Shown: positions 17,617-26,498, counted from the stretch's first letter. The stretch: 64,000 nt of DNA from Streptomyces sp. BK340 (GCF_007827595.1 NZ_VISR01000002.1:124001-188000); one strand, 5' to 3'. Notes: generated by a model not told the origin, from the sequence alone. Numbers and translations: made by a program.

Positions 17617-18801
17617 TCAGGGCAGTTGGGGCGTCACCACCCATTCACCCCTGCGCATCACGCCCTTCAGGTCGAAGTTCGCGTCCAGCAGTACCAGGTC
17701 GGCGTCCTTGCCGGGCTCCAGGGAGCCGATGCGCTCGGAGAGGCCCAGGAGACGGGCCGGGTTGGCCGAAAGCGCGGCGACCGCGTCCTCGACCGGCAGC
17801 TTGTCGACCGTCACCGCCCGCTTGAACGCGCGGTCCAGGGTGAGCGTGGAGCCCGCGATCGAGCCGCCCTCCACCAGACGGGCCACCCCCTCGCTGACCT
17901 CGACCTCCAGCGGGCCGAGCATGTAGCGGCCGTCGCCGATGCCGGCAGCGTCCATCGCGTCGGTGATGAACGCGACCCGGGAGGCGCCGGCGTGATGGAA
18001 CGCCAGCTCCAGCGCGGCGGGGTGGAGATGGGTGCCGTCGTTGATCAGCTCGACCGTCACCCGCTCGTCCTCCAGCAGGGCGGCGATCGGGCCGGGGGAG
18101 CGGTGGCCGAGTGTCGGCATGGCGTTGAAGAGGTGGGTGGCGACCGTGGCGCCCGCGTCGATGGCCTCGACCGTCTGCTCGTAGGTCGCGTCCGTGTGCC
18201 CGATCGCCGCGATCACGCCGTGCTCGGCGAGCAGCCGCACGGAGTCGATGCCGCCCGGCAGCTCGGTGGCGAGGGTGACCATCTTCGCCTTGCCGCGCCC
18301 CGCGTCGATCAGCTTGCGCACCTCGGCCGGGTCCGGGGCGCGCAGCAGCTCCTCGGAGTGCGCGCCCTTGCGGCACGGTGAGATGAACGGGCCCTCGAAG
18401 TGGATGCCCGCGATGTCTCCCTGCTCGGCCAGCTCGCTCAGCAGCCCCGCCTGCTGCACCAGCAGATCCATCTCGTCGGTGACGGTGGAGGCGACCAGGG
18501 TGGTGGTGCCGTGCAGGCGGTGCGTGCGGATGGCTCTGAGCACGTCGTCCACCGTGCCGGAGAAGGAGGCTCCGCCGCCGCCGTGGTTGTGGATGTCGAC
18601 GAAGCCGGGGACCACCCAGTGGCCGGTTACGTCGATCACCTGAGCGTTCACCGGGGCCGTACCGGTGATGTGCCGGCCATCGACTGCCACCTGCCCGTTC
18701 TCCACAGTTCCGGTGGGGAGGACCACCTTCGCGCCGGTGAGCACCTGCGGGCCGGTGGGGGCTGATCGCGCAGTTCCCCGCGCCCCTGGGTCGGCTGCCA
18801 T
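17617..18801 (-). CDS. nagA: N-acetylglucosamine-6-phosphate deacetylase
   Basis: 394 residues, amidohydrolase fold. Metal-site motifs are GFVDIHNHGGGGASFSGTV near residue 65, HFEGPFISPCRKGAHSEELL in the middle, and GHTDATYEQ. It converts GlcNAc-6-P to GlcN-6-P and acetate, following the kinase encoded just upstream. The start ATG overlaps the nagK TGA (ATGA), indicating translational coupling. Residues 4-18 (DPGARGTARSAPTGP) are encoded by a dispersed repeat also found at 44278-44319. The native N-terminus has probably been altered or extended by it. Confidence 0.93.
   Translation of the reverse strand: MAADPGARGTARSAPTGPQVLTGAKVVLPTGTVENGQVAVDGRHITGTAPVNAQVIDVTGHWVVPGFVDIHNHGGGGASFSGTVDDVLRAIRTHRLHGTTTLVASTVTDEMDLLVQQAGLLSELAEQGDIAGIHFEGPFISPCRKGAHSEELLRAPDPAEVRKLIDAGRGKAKMVTLATELPGGIDSVRLLAEHGVIAAIGHTDATYEQTVEAIDAGATVATHLFNAMPTLGHRSPGPIAALLEDERVTVELINDGTHLHPAALELAFHHAGASRVAFITDAMDAAGIGDGRYMLGPLEVEVSEGVARLVEGGSIAGSTLTLDRAFKRAVTVDKLPVEDAVAALSANPARLLGLSERIGSLEPGKDADLVLLDANFDLKGVMRRGEWVVTPQLP
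18746..18787. repeat. Dispersed 42-bp Streptomyces repeat at the nagA 5' end
   Basis: Contains CGCGCAGTTCCCCGCGCCCC. It matches 38 of 42 bases with 44278-44319, an intergenic copy. Here it encodes the N-terminal residues of NagA. Confidence 0.85.
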
Positions 18802-19775
18802 CAGGGGGTTACCTCCGTAGGGTCGGTGTGATTGAGGAGATCCCGGGCGAGGAGTCCCGCGCCCAGGCAGCCGGCCGTGTCGCCGAGGGCGGCGGGGACG
18901 ATGGACGGGAGTTTCTGGAAGGTGACCCGCCGGCGGACGGCGTCCCGCAGCGGCTGGAACAACACTTCCCCCGCCTCGGCCAGGCCGCCACCGATGATCA
19001 GCGTGCGCGGGTCCAGCAGGGTGAGTGCGGTGACCAGCCCGTCGGCCAGCGCGTCCACCGCCTCCTGCCAGACCCGGACGGCGTTCGGGTCGCCGGACGC
19101 GACGGCCTTCGCGCAGTCGGCCGCGTCCGCTTCCGGGTCCCCGCAGGCCGCCGCCCACGCCTCGCTGACGGCGGACGCGGAGGCGTACCGCTCCAGGCAG
19201 CCGTGCTGCCCGCAGGGGCACGGGGTTCCGCCGGGCCGTACGACGACATGGCCGATCTCGCCGGCGAAGCCGTGCGCGCCCGCCTCCACCCGCCCGTCGA
19301 CGCCGATGGCGCCGGCGATGCCGGTGCCCAGCGGCACGAACAGGAAGCGGTCGGCGCCCTTGCCCGCGCCGATCCGGCCCTCGGCGAGCCCGCCGGTGCG
19401 CACGTCGTGGCCGAGGGCCACGGGCACGCCGAGCCGGTCGGCGAGAAGGGCGCGCAGGGGCACGTCCCGCCAGCCGAGGTTGGCCGCGTAGACGGCGATG
19501 CCGTGCTCCTCGTCGACGATGCCGGGTACCGCGAGGCCGGCCGCGGCGGCCGGTTCGCCGTAGTGCTCCGCGCCGTACGCGCGCAGCTCCGCGGCGAAGC
19601 CGAGGATGGTCTCGACCACCGCGTCGGGCCCGCGCTCGCGGCCGGTCGCGCGGCGGGCGCGATGCAGCAGCACGGGGGGTCTGGGGGGTGTCCCCCCGGA
19701 AAGCGCCGTGTCGGCTCCGACGAGGGCCGCCTTCATCCCGGTACCGCCCACGTCCAGGGCGATGACATGTCTCAC
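18801..19775 (-). CDS. nagK: N-acetylglucosamine kinase, ROK family
   Basis: 324 residues from a GTG at 19775 (VRHVIALDVGGTGMKAALVG). An ATP-binding DVGGTG motif opens the protein; the sugar-binding GEIGHVVV is followed by the ROK zinc motif CPCGQHGCLE. It phosphorylates GlcNAc to GlcNAc-6-P for NagA. No good ribosome site precedes the GTG, so the message may be leaderless or nearly so. Residues around 24-35 (TALSGGTPPRPP) look like an in-frame insertion from a G-run hairpin repeat (19672-19702). Control: a double DasR-like operator lies 31-60 bp upstream. Confidence 0.92.
   Translation of the reverse strand: MRHVIALDVGGTGMKAALVGADTALSGGTPPRPPVLLHRARRATGRERGPDAVVETILGFAAELRAYGAEHYGEPAAAAGLAVPGIVDEEHGIAVYAANLGWRDVPLRALLADRLGVPVALGHDVRTGGLAEGRIGAGKGADRFLFVPLGTGIAGAIGVDGRVEAGAHGFAGEIGHVVVRPGGTPCPCGQHGCLERYASASAVSEAWAAACGDPEADAADCAKAVASGDPNAVRVWQEAVDALADGLVTALTLLDPRTLIIGGGLAEAGEVLFQPLRDAVRRRVTFQKLPSIVPAALGDTAGCLGAGLLARDLLNHTDPTEVTP
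19672..19702. repeat. G/C-run hairpin repeat inside nagK
   Basis: On the plus strand GGGGGGTCTGGGGGG is followed by TGTCCCCCCGGAA. Runs of G and C form a strong hairpin, and the segment reads through in frame as extra Pro/Gly residues. Confidence 0.5.
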
Positions 19776-19805
19776 GGGGAACAGTGTGGCCCGCGGACCC
19801 GCAAG

Positions 19806-19835
19806 AGGTCTAGTCCACTCGCGTGGTGTAGACCT
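19806..19835. promoter_or_regulatory. Paired DasR (dre) operators, nagK/sugar-binding-protein divergent region
   Basis: Two 12-mers, AGGTCTAGTCCA (19806-19817) and TGGTGTAGACCT (19824-19835), each match the dre core TGGTCTAGACCA at 10 of 12 positions. Together they form one imperfect 30-bp inverted repeat. DasR, a GntR regulator relieved by GlcN-6-P, represses nag genes in streptomycetes. Confidence 0.8.
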
Positions 19836-19884
19836 TATGTGTCCACATATTGAACGGTCAGACAGCAGGGTTGGGGCTTTGAGG

Positions 19885-21159
19885 GTGCGTCGGCGTACGG
19901 CAGGAACGATCGCGGTGGTGTCCGCACTGGGCATGACGGCGGTCCTCGGCGGCTGCGGGAGTACGGGCTCCTCCGACGTGACCCTCAGACTCGTCGCGGC
20001 CGACTACGGCAACTCCGCGGCGAACAGCTCGAAGAAGTACTGGGACAAGCTGGCCGAGGCGTACGAGTCCCAGCACTCCGGAGTGAAGGTCGAGGTCAGC
20101 GTCTACTCCTGGAACGACGTCGACCGCAAGGTCAAGGAGATGGTCGACGCCGGGGACGCGCCCGACATCGCCCAGATCGGCGCCTACGCCGACTACGCGG
20201 CCGCGGGCAAGCTCTACCAGGCCTCCGACCTGCTCTCCATCCGCACCCAGGCCGACTTCCTCTCCCCGCTCTCCGACGCGGGCGAGTGGAAGCACGTGCA
20301 GTACGGCATCCCGTTCGCCGCCTCCACCCGGGTGCTCTTCTACAACAAGACCCTCTTCGCCGAGGCCGGCATCACCCCGCCCACCACCTGGAGCGAGCTG
20401 GCCGCCGACGCGAAGGCGCTCAAGGACAAGGGGGTGAAGTACCCCTACGCGCTCCCGCTCGGTTCCGAGGAGGCGCAGGCCGAGACCATGCAGTGGCTGC
20501 TCAGCGGCGGTGCCGGCTACACCGACGACGTCGGCACCTACACCATCGACTCGGCGCAGAACGTCGAGACGTTCACCTGGCTCAGGGACGACCTGGTCGG
20601 CAAGGGCCTGACCGGTCCGGTCGCCCCCGGCAAGCTCAACCGCGCGGACGCCTTCGCCGCCTTCGCCGACGGCCAGGTCGGCATGCTCAACGGGCATCCC
20701 ACGCTGATCCAGCAGGCCGCCAAGAAGGGTGTGCGCTTCGGCACGGTCCCGATGCCGGGCCGCACCGGCAAGGCCAAGGCCGCGATGGGTGTCACCGACT
20801 GGATGATGGGCTTCAAGCAGCACGGGCACGCCGAGCAGATAGGCGACTTCCTCGACTTCGTCTACGAGCAGAAGAACGTCCTCGCCTTCTCCCGCGAGTA
20901 CGGACTCCTCCCGGTCACGGGCTCCGCGTCCAACACCATGACCGAGTCGGACTCCGCCCCCGACAAGGACCTGCACCCCTTCCTCGACCAGCTCCCGATC
21001 TCCGAGCTGTACCCCGTCGGCAAGACCTCCTGGGCGACGGTCAGCGCGTCCGTGAAGAAGGAGATCGGCCAGGCGGTCACCCCCGGCGGCAGCCCCTCCG
21101 GCGTCCTGACCCGCCTCCAGGCGACGGCGACCGAGGCGGACAGCAGCGACGCGAGCTGA
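19885..21159 (+). CDS. ABC-transporter sugar-binding lipoprotein
   Basis: About 424 residues from GTG 19885, giving a short basic signal (RRRTAGTIAVVSALGMTAVL) and lipobox LGGC. ATG 19837 and TTG 19879 are in-frame alternatives. The mature part is a family-1 solute-binding protein (LRLVAADYGNSAANSSKKYW; APDIAQIGAYADYAAAGKL). There is no permease or ATPase gene next to it, so it must work with a distant transporter. Divergent placement from nagK across the DasR sites suggests an amino-sugar ligand; that is inference. Confidence 0.85.
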   Translation: MRRRTAGTIAVVSALGMTAVLGGCGSTGSSDVTLRLVAADYGNSAANSSKKYWDKLAEAYESQHSGVKVEVSVYSWNDVDRKVKEMVDAGDAPDIAQIGAYADYAAAGKLYQASDLLSIRTQADFLSPLSDAGEWKHVQYGIPFAASTRVLFYNKTLFAEAGITPPTTWSELAADAKALKDKGVKYPYALPLGSEEAQAETMQWLLSGGAGYTDDVGTYTIDSAQNVETFTWLRDDLVGKGLTGPVAPGKLNRADAFAAFADGQVGMLNGHPTLIQQAAKKGVRFGTVPMPGRTGKAKAAMGVTDWMMGFKQHGHAEQIGDFLDFVYEQKNVLAFSREYGLLPVTGSASNTMTESDSAPDKDLHPFLDQLPISELYPVGKTSWATVSASVKKEIGQAVTPGGSPSGVLTRLQATATEADSSDAS

Positions 21160-21194
21160 CCCGGCTGTCACCGCCCGGCGTTACGGTGACCCTC

Positions 21195-21419
21195 ATGGAA
21201 CTGGGCACCCGCGAAAAGGCGGTCCTCGCGCTGGAGCGCCGGACCTTCCCCGGCCCCGGCGCGAAGGAACGGGCCATCCGCGAGGAACTGGGCCTTTCCC
21301 CGGTCCGCTACTACCAGCTCCTCAACGCCCTGCTGGACGACGAGCGGGCCCTGGCCCTGGACCCGGTGACGGTGAACCGCCTGCGCCGGGTCCGGGAGGC
21401 ACGCCGCTCGGAGCGCTGA
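21195..21419 (+). CDS. DUF3263 small protein
   Basis: 74 residues (MELGTREKAVLALERRTFPG...). It matches the DUF3263 family: a short helix-turn-helix-like fold, with AIREELGLSPVRYYQLLNAL as the probable recognition part. Function unknown, perhaps DNA binding. It follows the lipoprotein by 35 bp on the same strand and could be co-transcribed. Confidence 0.8.
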   Translation: MELGTREKAVLALERRTFPGPGAKERAIREELGLSPVRYYQLLNALLDDERALALDPVTVNRLRRVREARRSER

Positions 21420-21501
21420 GCCCCCGGGCCCCGGCGCCGACCCACCCCAGTCGGCCAGGGCGCCTTCTCAGCCGACCGAGTCGGGTGGACGGGTGGGAAA
21501 C

Positions 21502-21522
21502 GGGGTCCAGGGGCGGAGCCCC
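21502..21522. repeat. Short GC-rich dispersed repeat upstream of otsB
   Basis: GGGGTCCAGGGGCGGAGCCC is a sequence type common between Streptomyces genes. It has a GGGGC/GCCCC-type hairpin and lies 37 bp before otsB. Confidence 0.5.
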
Positions 21523-21559
21523 AGGAGTGACCACGGCCCGCCCTGGATACTGTCGCCGT

Positions 21560-22393
21560 ATGGACCTTCTGCCGACCCCGGCGACCAAGGCCGGCCGGGA
21601 TGGACTGCAGGCGCTGCTCGCGAAGCCCCGCTCAGCAGTGATCGGACTCGACTTCGACGGCACGCTCTCCCCGATCGTCGAAGACCCCGAGCAGGCCCGA
21701 GCCCACCCCGACGCCGTCCCCGCACTGGCAACCCTCGCCCCCAAGGTCGCCTCGGTCGCCGTGATCACTGGCAGACCCGCCGAGGTGGCGGTCCGGCACG
21801 GCGGCTTCGCGGGCACCTCCGGCCTGGAGCACCTCGTCGTCCTCGGCCACTACGGCGCCGAACGCTGGGACGCCGCGACGAACACGGTCACCGCGCCCCC
21901 GCCCCACCCCGGCGTGGCCGCGGTCCGCGCCGAGCTGCCGGGCCTCCTGGACCGCGTCGGCACCGGCCACGGCACCTGGATCGAGGAGAAGGGGCGCGCC
22001 GTCGCCGTCCACACCCGCCGCGCCGACGACCCGCAGGCCGCGTTCGAGGCCCTGCGCGCCCCCCTCGCCGACCTCGCCACCCGGCACGGCCTGATCGTCG
22101 AGCCCGGCCGGCTGGTCCTCGAACTCCGCCCGCCCGGCATGGACAAGGGCGTCGCCCTCCTCGACCACGTCCGCGCCACCGGCGCCGGGTCCGTCCTCTA
22201 CGCCGGCGACGACCTCGGCGACCTCCCCGCCTACGCGGCCGTCGACAAGCTCCGCTCCGACGGCGTCCCCGGCCTCCTGGTCTGCAGCGGCAGCACCGAG
22301 GTCACCGAACTGGCCGAACGGGCGGACGTGGTGGTGGACGGCCCGGAGGGAGTCGTGGCCCTCCTGCGAGCCCTGGCAGCACGCATGCCCTGA
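21560..22393 (+). CDS. otsB: Trehalose-6-phosphate phosphatase
   Basis: 277 residues. HAD motif I is VIGLDFDGTLSPIVEDP near residue 30; motif II lies in VAVITGRPAEV; motif IV lies in LYAGDDLGDLPAYAAV. It dephosphorylates trehalose-6-phosphate. The ATG at 21560 fits the family start. It converges on otsA, with only 4 bp between the stop codons, so the two transcripts must overlap. Confidence 0.92.
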   Translation: MDLLPTPATKAGRDGLQALLAKPRSAVIGLDFDGTLSPIVEDPEQARAHPDAVPALATLAPKVASVAVITGRPAEVAVRHGGFAGTSGLEHLVVLGHYGAERWDAATNTVTAPPPHPGVAAVRAELPGLLDRVGTGHGTWIEEKGRAVAVHTRRADDPQAAFEALRAPLADLATRHGLIVEPGRLVLELRPPGMDKGVALLDHVRATGAGSVLYAGDDLGDLPAYAAVDKLRSDGVPGLLVCSGSTEVTELAERADVVVDGPEGVVALLRALAARMP

Positions 22394-22397
22394 CCCG

Positions 22398-23816
22398 CTA
22401 CCGCTCCAGTCCACCCAGCTGATCCAGGAACCACTGGGCGGGCGGCAGTGCCGTGGCGGCCACGGCGAGCCTCTTCGAGCGTTCCGCCCGCTCACCCGCC
22501 GGCAGGCTCAGTGCCTCGTGCAAGGCGTTCGCCGTGCCCCCGATGTCGTACGGGTTCACCACGATCGCGTCCTCGCCCAGCTCCTCGTACGCCCCCGCCT
22601 CCCGCGACAGCACCAGCGCGCACCCCTCGTCGGAGACCACCGGCACCTCCTTGGCGACCAGGTTCATGCCGTCCCGGATCGGGTTCACCAGCGCCACGTC
22701 CGCGAGCCGGTACGCGGCCAGGGAGCGGGCGAAGTCGTCCTTGACGTGCAGTACGACCGGCGTCCAGCCCTCGGTCCCGTACACGGAGTTGATCGTCTCC
22801 GCGACCCGCTGCACCTCGGCCGTGTACTCCCGGTAGACGGCGAGGTCCTGCCGGGACGGGTAGGCGAAGGCGAGGTGGACCACCCGTTCGCGCCACTCGG
22901 GGTGGTCCTCCAGGAGCTGCCGGTACGCCAGCAGGCCGCGCACGATGTTCTTGGACAGCTCGGTGCGGTCCACCCGGACGATCGTCCGGCGCCCCTCGCC
23001 GATCTCCTCCCGCAGCGCGGCCATCCGCTCGTCCACGTCCGTCCGGTGCGCCCGCTCGCGCAGGAAGTCCGCGTCCGCGCCGAGCCCGTGCACACCGATC
23101 CGGGTCCCGGACGGGATGCCGGGGCCCAGCACCGCGTGACAGCAGTCGGTGAACGCGTCCGCCCACCGCCGGGTCAGGAACGCGGCCCGGTCCGCGCCCA
23201 GGATGCCGGTCAGCAGCTCGGCCGCGATGTCGTCGGGCAGCAGACGGAAGTAGTCCGGCGGGGCCCACGGGGTGTGCGAGAAGTGGCCGATGCGCAGGTC
23301 GGGGCGGAGCCGGCGGAGCATCCGGGGGGCGAGGGCCAGGTGGTAGTCCTGGATGAGCACCGCGGCGCCGTCCGCCGCCTCCTCGGCCAGCGCCTCGGCG
23401 AAGGCGCGGTTGTACGCCTCGTACGACGCCCACTGCCGCCGGAACTCCGCGTCGAAGACCGGCTCCAGCGGGGTCTGGTACAGCATGTGGTGGACGAACC
23501 ACAGCACCGAGTTGGCGATGCCGTTGTACGCGTCGGAGAACACGGTCGCGTCGATGTCGAGCATCCGCACCCGCTGCCCGCCGGTCTCCTCGGCCGGCAG
23601 CAGCCCGCCGCCCGCGCGCCGAACCGCCTCGCGGTCGCCGTCGCCCAGCGCGGCGCACACCCATACCGCGTCGGTGTCCGGCCCGATGGCCGACAGACCC
23701 GAGACCAGCCCGCCGCCGCCCCGTTTGGCACGCAGCGAGCCGTTCTCGAGGACCTCGTACGAAACCGGGCCGCGATTGGACGCGACCAGCACCTCAGCAC
23801 CGTGGGTGGAAGCCAT
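22398..23816 (-). CDS. otsA: Trehalose-6-phosphate synthase (GT20)
   Basis: 472 residues. N-terminal EVLVASNRGPVSYEVLENGS; then AVLIQDYHLALAPRMLRRLR and ALVNPIRDGMNLVAKEVPVV, the GT20 acceptor and nucleotide-sugar regions. It joins UDP- or GDP-glucose to glucose-6-phosphate. ATG 23816 follows TTGAGG at proper spacing. Trehalose is a spore and osmotic protectant in Streptomyces. The pairing with otsB and the nearby gpgS suggests a compatible-solute group. Confidence 0.92.
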   Translation of the reverse strand: MASTHGAEVLVASNRGPVSYEVLENGSLRAKRGGGGLVSGLSAIGPDTDAVWVCAALGDGDREAVRRAGGGLLPAEETGGQRVRMLDIDATVFSDAYNGIANSVLWFVHHMLYQTPLEPVFDAEFRRQWASYEAYNRAFAEALAEEAADGAAVLIQDYHLALAPRMLRRLRPDLRIGHFSHTPWAPPDYFRLLPDDIAAELLTGILGADRAAFLTRRWADAFTDCCHAVLGPGIPSGTRIGVHGLGADADFLRERAHRTDVDERMAALREEIGEGRRTIVRVDRTELSKNIVRGLLAYRQLLEDHPEWRERVVHLAFAYPSRQDLAVYREYTAEVQRVAETINSVYGTEGWTPVVLHVKDDFARSLAAYRLADVALVNPIRDGMNLVAKEVPVVSDEGCALVLSREAGAYEELGEDAIVVNPYDIGGTANALHEALSLPAGERAERSKRLAVAATALPPAQWFLDQLGGLER

Positions 23817-23902
23817 ACGCCTCAACCTAGCCCGGCCCGGAAACGCTCAAACGTACGGTCTGCCCCGGAAGGGGGCTGTATACAGCCGTTCTCGTGCGCG
23901 CT

Positions 23903-24847
23903 TCACGCCACCCGGCGCGCCGCGTACTCCGCGATCTCCGCCATCGGCGGCCGCTCCTCGGTGTCCACCGAGTAGGTGCGTGGCTCGAACCCGTCCTCGC
24001 CCCGCTCGAACTGGGTGAGGGACGGCCGCACGAGGTGTCCGCGGGCGAGCCTGAGCTGTGCCGTGCGGTAGATCGCCGCGGCCATCCGGCCCAGCGCCTG
24101 ACCGTCCTGGTGGCGGTGCTTGCGCACGCCGACGTCGACCTGGGCGAGGGCGTCCAGGCCGACCAGGTGCAGGGCGTCGACCAGCATGCCCAGCTCGACG
24201 CCGTAGCCGACGGGGAAGGGGAGCTGTTCGAGCAGCGAGCGGCGGGCCGCGTACTCGCCGCCGAGCGGCTGCACGAAACCGGCCAGCTGCGGCCAGTGCA
24301 TGTTCAGCAGCGGACGGGCCATGAGTTCGGTGACCCGGCCGCCCTGTCCGGTCGCGCCGCCGAGCGGGCGGTCGTACATCGCCTTGACCAGGTCGACGCC
24401 CGGTTCGGTGAGCAGCGGGCCGACGATGCCGGAGACGAAGTCGGAGGAGAACTCCTTCAGGTCGGCGTCGACGAAGCAGATGACGTCCCCGCCGGTCACC
24501 AGCAGCGAGCGCCACAGCACCTCGCCCTTGCCGGGGACGGCCGGGATGCGCGGGAGGATCTCGTCGCGGTGGACGACGCGGGCGCCCGCCGAGGCGGCCA
24601 CCTCGGAGGTGCGGTCGGTGGACCCGGAGTCGACGACGACGATCTCGTCGACGAGCGGGACCTGCTGCATGAGGTCGTGACGGATGATCGCGACGATGTC
24701 GCCGACCGTCTTCTCCTCGTTCAGGGCGGGCAGGACGACGGAGACGGACTGACCGGTGCGCTGCTTGGCGGCGAGTATCCGGTGGAGCGGACGATCGGTC
24801 ACGGACCAGGAGCGGGTGGCCAGCCAGCGCTCGACTTCTTCCAGCAC
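23903..24847 (-). CDS. gpgS: Glucosyl-3-phosphoglycerate synthase (GT2/GT81)
   Basis: 314 residues from GTG 24847, which has GAGGAG nine bases upstream; ATG 24898 in the same frame is the longer alternative. GT-A motifs: VSVVLPALNEEKTVGDIVAI, EIVVVDSGSTDRTSEVAASA, and the metal-binding VICFVDADLKEF. It transfers glucose to 3-phosphoglycerate, the first step of glucosylglycerate and methylglucose lipopolysaccharide synthesis. It is upstream of otsA on the same strand with an 86-bp gap. Confidence 0.87.
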   Translation of the reverse strand: MLEEVERWLATRSWSVTDRPLHRILAAKQRTGQSVSVVLPALNEEKTVGDIVAIIRHDLMQQVPLVDEIVVVDSGSTDRTSEVAASAGARVVHRDEILPRIPAVPGKGEVLWRSLLVTGGDVICFVDADLKEFSSDFVSGIVGPLLTEPGVDLVKAMYDRPLGGATGQGGRVTELMARPLLNMHWPQLAGFVQPLGGEYAARRSLLEQLPFPVGYGVELGMLVDALHLVGLDALAQVDVGVRKHRHQDGQALGRMAAAIYRTAQLRLARGHLVRPSLTQFERGEDGFEPRTYSVDTEERPPMAEIAEYAARRVA

Positions 24848-25005
24848 GGTCTGCGGCTCCTCACTGTCGTGATCACATGGTGTGACCGTGTGATCCATCT
24901 CGCGGTTCGGACGACTATCTCAACTGTCCTGGCCTTCGGTTACAGTCTTGAACAACGCCGGTGACCATCGCATGTCAGGGTCAACGAGCGTTGACAACCA
25001 CATAC

Positions 25006-25146
25006 AGCTCATCCAGAGGGGCAGAGGGAAACGGCCCGATGAAGCCCCGGCAACCCTCCAGTCGGTTCTCGTTCTCCAGCGAGGCTCCCGGCTAGGGAAG
25101 GTGCCAAATCCGTCTCACGGCGAGATGCGTCGTGAGGAAGATGAGG
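25006..25146 (+). ncRNA. SAM-I (S-box) riboswitch before thrC
   Basis: S-box landmarks run in order: P1 strand CTCATC (25008-25013), AGAGGGGCAGAGGGAAACGG, GATGAAGCCCCGGCAACC, a variable P3, AAGGTGCCAAATCC, and the P1 partner GATGAG (25140-25145). The thrC start is 20 bases beyond P1. The likely ribosome site GAGGAG overlaps the 3' strand of P1, pointing to control of translation. Confidence 0.88.
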
Positions 25147-25164
25147 AGAAAGGGCCTCGCCTCC

Positions 25165-26448
25165 ATGGCTGTGCAGACAGTTGCAAGCACCAGCAATCCC
25201 ACCGTAGACCTCGGCCCCGCCACGGCCCTGAGCTGTCGCGAGTGCGGCCACCGGGTGCCCCTCGGGCCGGTGTTCGCCTGCGAGGAGTGCTTCGGTCCGC
25301 TGGAGATCGCCTACGACTTCGCCGCCTACGACACCGAAGAGCTGCGCAAGCGTATCGAGTCCGGCCCCGCGAACATCTGGCGTTACGCGCCGCTGCTGCC
25401 CGTCCCCGCCGACGTGGCCGACAAGCCCAACATCAACCCGGGCTGGACCAAGCTCGTCAAGGCCGACAACCTGGCCCGCGAGCTGGGCGTCACCGGCGGG
25501 CTGTACGTGAAGGACGACTCCGGCAACCCGACGCACTCCTTCAAGGACCGGGTCGTGGCCCAGGCCCTGGAGGCCGCGCGCGCCTTCGGCTTCACCACGC
25601 TCTCCTGCTCCTCGACCGGCAACCTCGCCGGCGCCGTCGGCGCCGCCGCCGCCCGCGCCGGCTTCCGCTCCTGCGTGTTCATCCCGCACGACCTGGAGCA
25701 GGGCAAGGTCGTCATGGCCGCGGTCTACGGCGGCGAGCTGGTCGGCATCGAGGGCAACTACGACGACGTGAACCGGTTCTGCTCCGAGCTGATCGGTGAC
25801 CCGGCCGGCGAGGGCTGGGGCTTCGTCAACGTCAACCTGCGGCCGTACTACGCGGAGGGCTCGAAGACTCTGGCGTACGAGATCTGCGAGCAGCTCGGCT
25901 GGCGGCTCCCGGACCAGATCGTGGTCCCGATCGCCTCCGGCTCCCAGCTCACGAAGATCGACAAGGGTCTGCAGGAGCTGATCAAGCTCGGGCTCGTCGA
26001 GGACCGGCCGTACAAGATCTTCGGTGCGCAGGCCGAGGGCTGCTCGCCGGTGTCCACCGCCTTCAAGGCCGGTCACGACGTGGTCCGCCCGCAGAAGCCG
26101 AACACCATCGCCAAGTCGCTGGCGATCGGCAACCCGGCCGACGGCCCGTACGTCCTGGACATCGCCCGCCGTACCGGTGGCGCGGTGGAGGACGTGACGG
26201 ACGAGCAGGTCGTGGACGCGATCAAGCTGCTGGCCCGGACCGAGGGCATCTTCGCGGAGACCGCCGGCGGTGTGACGGTCGGCGTGACGAAGAAGCTGAT
26301 CGAGGACGGTGTGCTGGACCCGTCCCTGACGACGGTGGTCCTCAACACCGGTGACGGCCTCAAGACGCTGGACGCGGTGGCGGGCACGGGGCTCACCGCG
26401 ACGATCCGTCCCACCCTCGAGTCGTTCCGCGACGCGGGGCTCGTCTAG
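25165..26448 (+). CDS. thrC: Threonine synthase
   Basis: 427 residues from ATG 25165. The start chosen lies just after the riboswitch; the longer frame from 25132 begins inside the aptamer. An N-terminal CRECG...CEECF pair looks like a small zinc ribbon. The PLP lysine is in NPTHSFKDRVV. The rest is a fold-type II PLP enzyme ending TLESFRDAGLV. It turns O-phosphohomoserine into threonine, the branch competing with methionine synthesis. Regulation by SAM would divert phosphohomoserine according to methionine status. Confidence 0.95.
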   Translation: MAVQTVASTSNPTVDLGPATALSCRECGHRVPLGPVFACEECFGPLEIAYDFAAYDTEELRKRIESGPANIWRYAPLLPVPADVADKPNINPGWTKLVKADNLARELGVTGGLYVKDDSGNPTHSFKDRVVAQALEAARAFGFTTLSCSSTGNLAGAVGAAAARAGFRSCVFIPHDLEQGKVVMAAVYGGELVGIEGNYDDVNRFCSELIGDPAGEGWGFVNVNLRPYYAEGSKTLAYEICEQLGWRLPDQIVVPIASGSQLTKIDKGLQELIKLGLVEDRPYKIFGAQAEGCSPVSTAFKAGHDVVRPQKPNTIAKSLAIGNPADGPYVLDIARRTGGAVEDVTDEQVVDAIKLLARTEGIFAETAGGVTVGVTKKLIEDGVLDPSLTTVVLNTGDGLKTLDAVAGTGLTATIRPTLESFRDAGLV

Positions 26449-26498
26449 GGACCTCGTCCTACCCCGTCCTTTCGTTTCGCCTGACCGGAGGTTTCATC

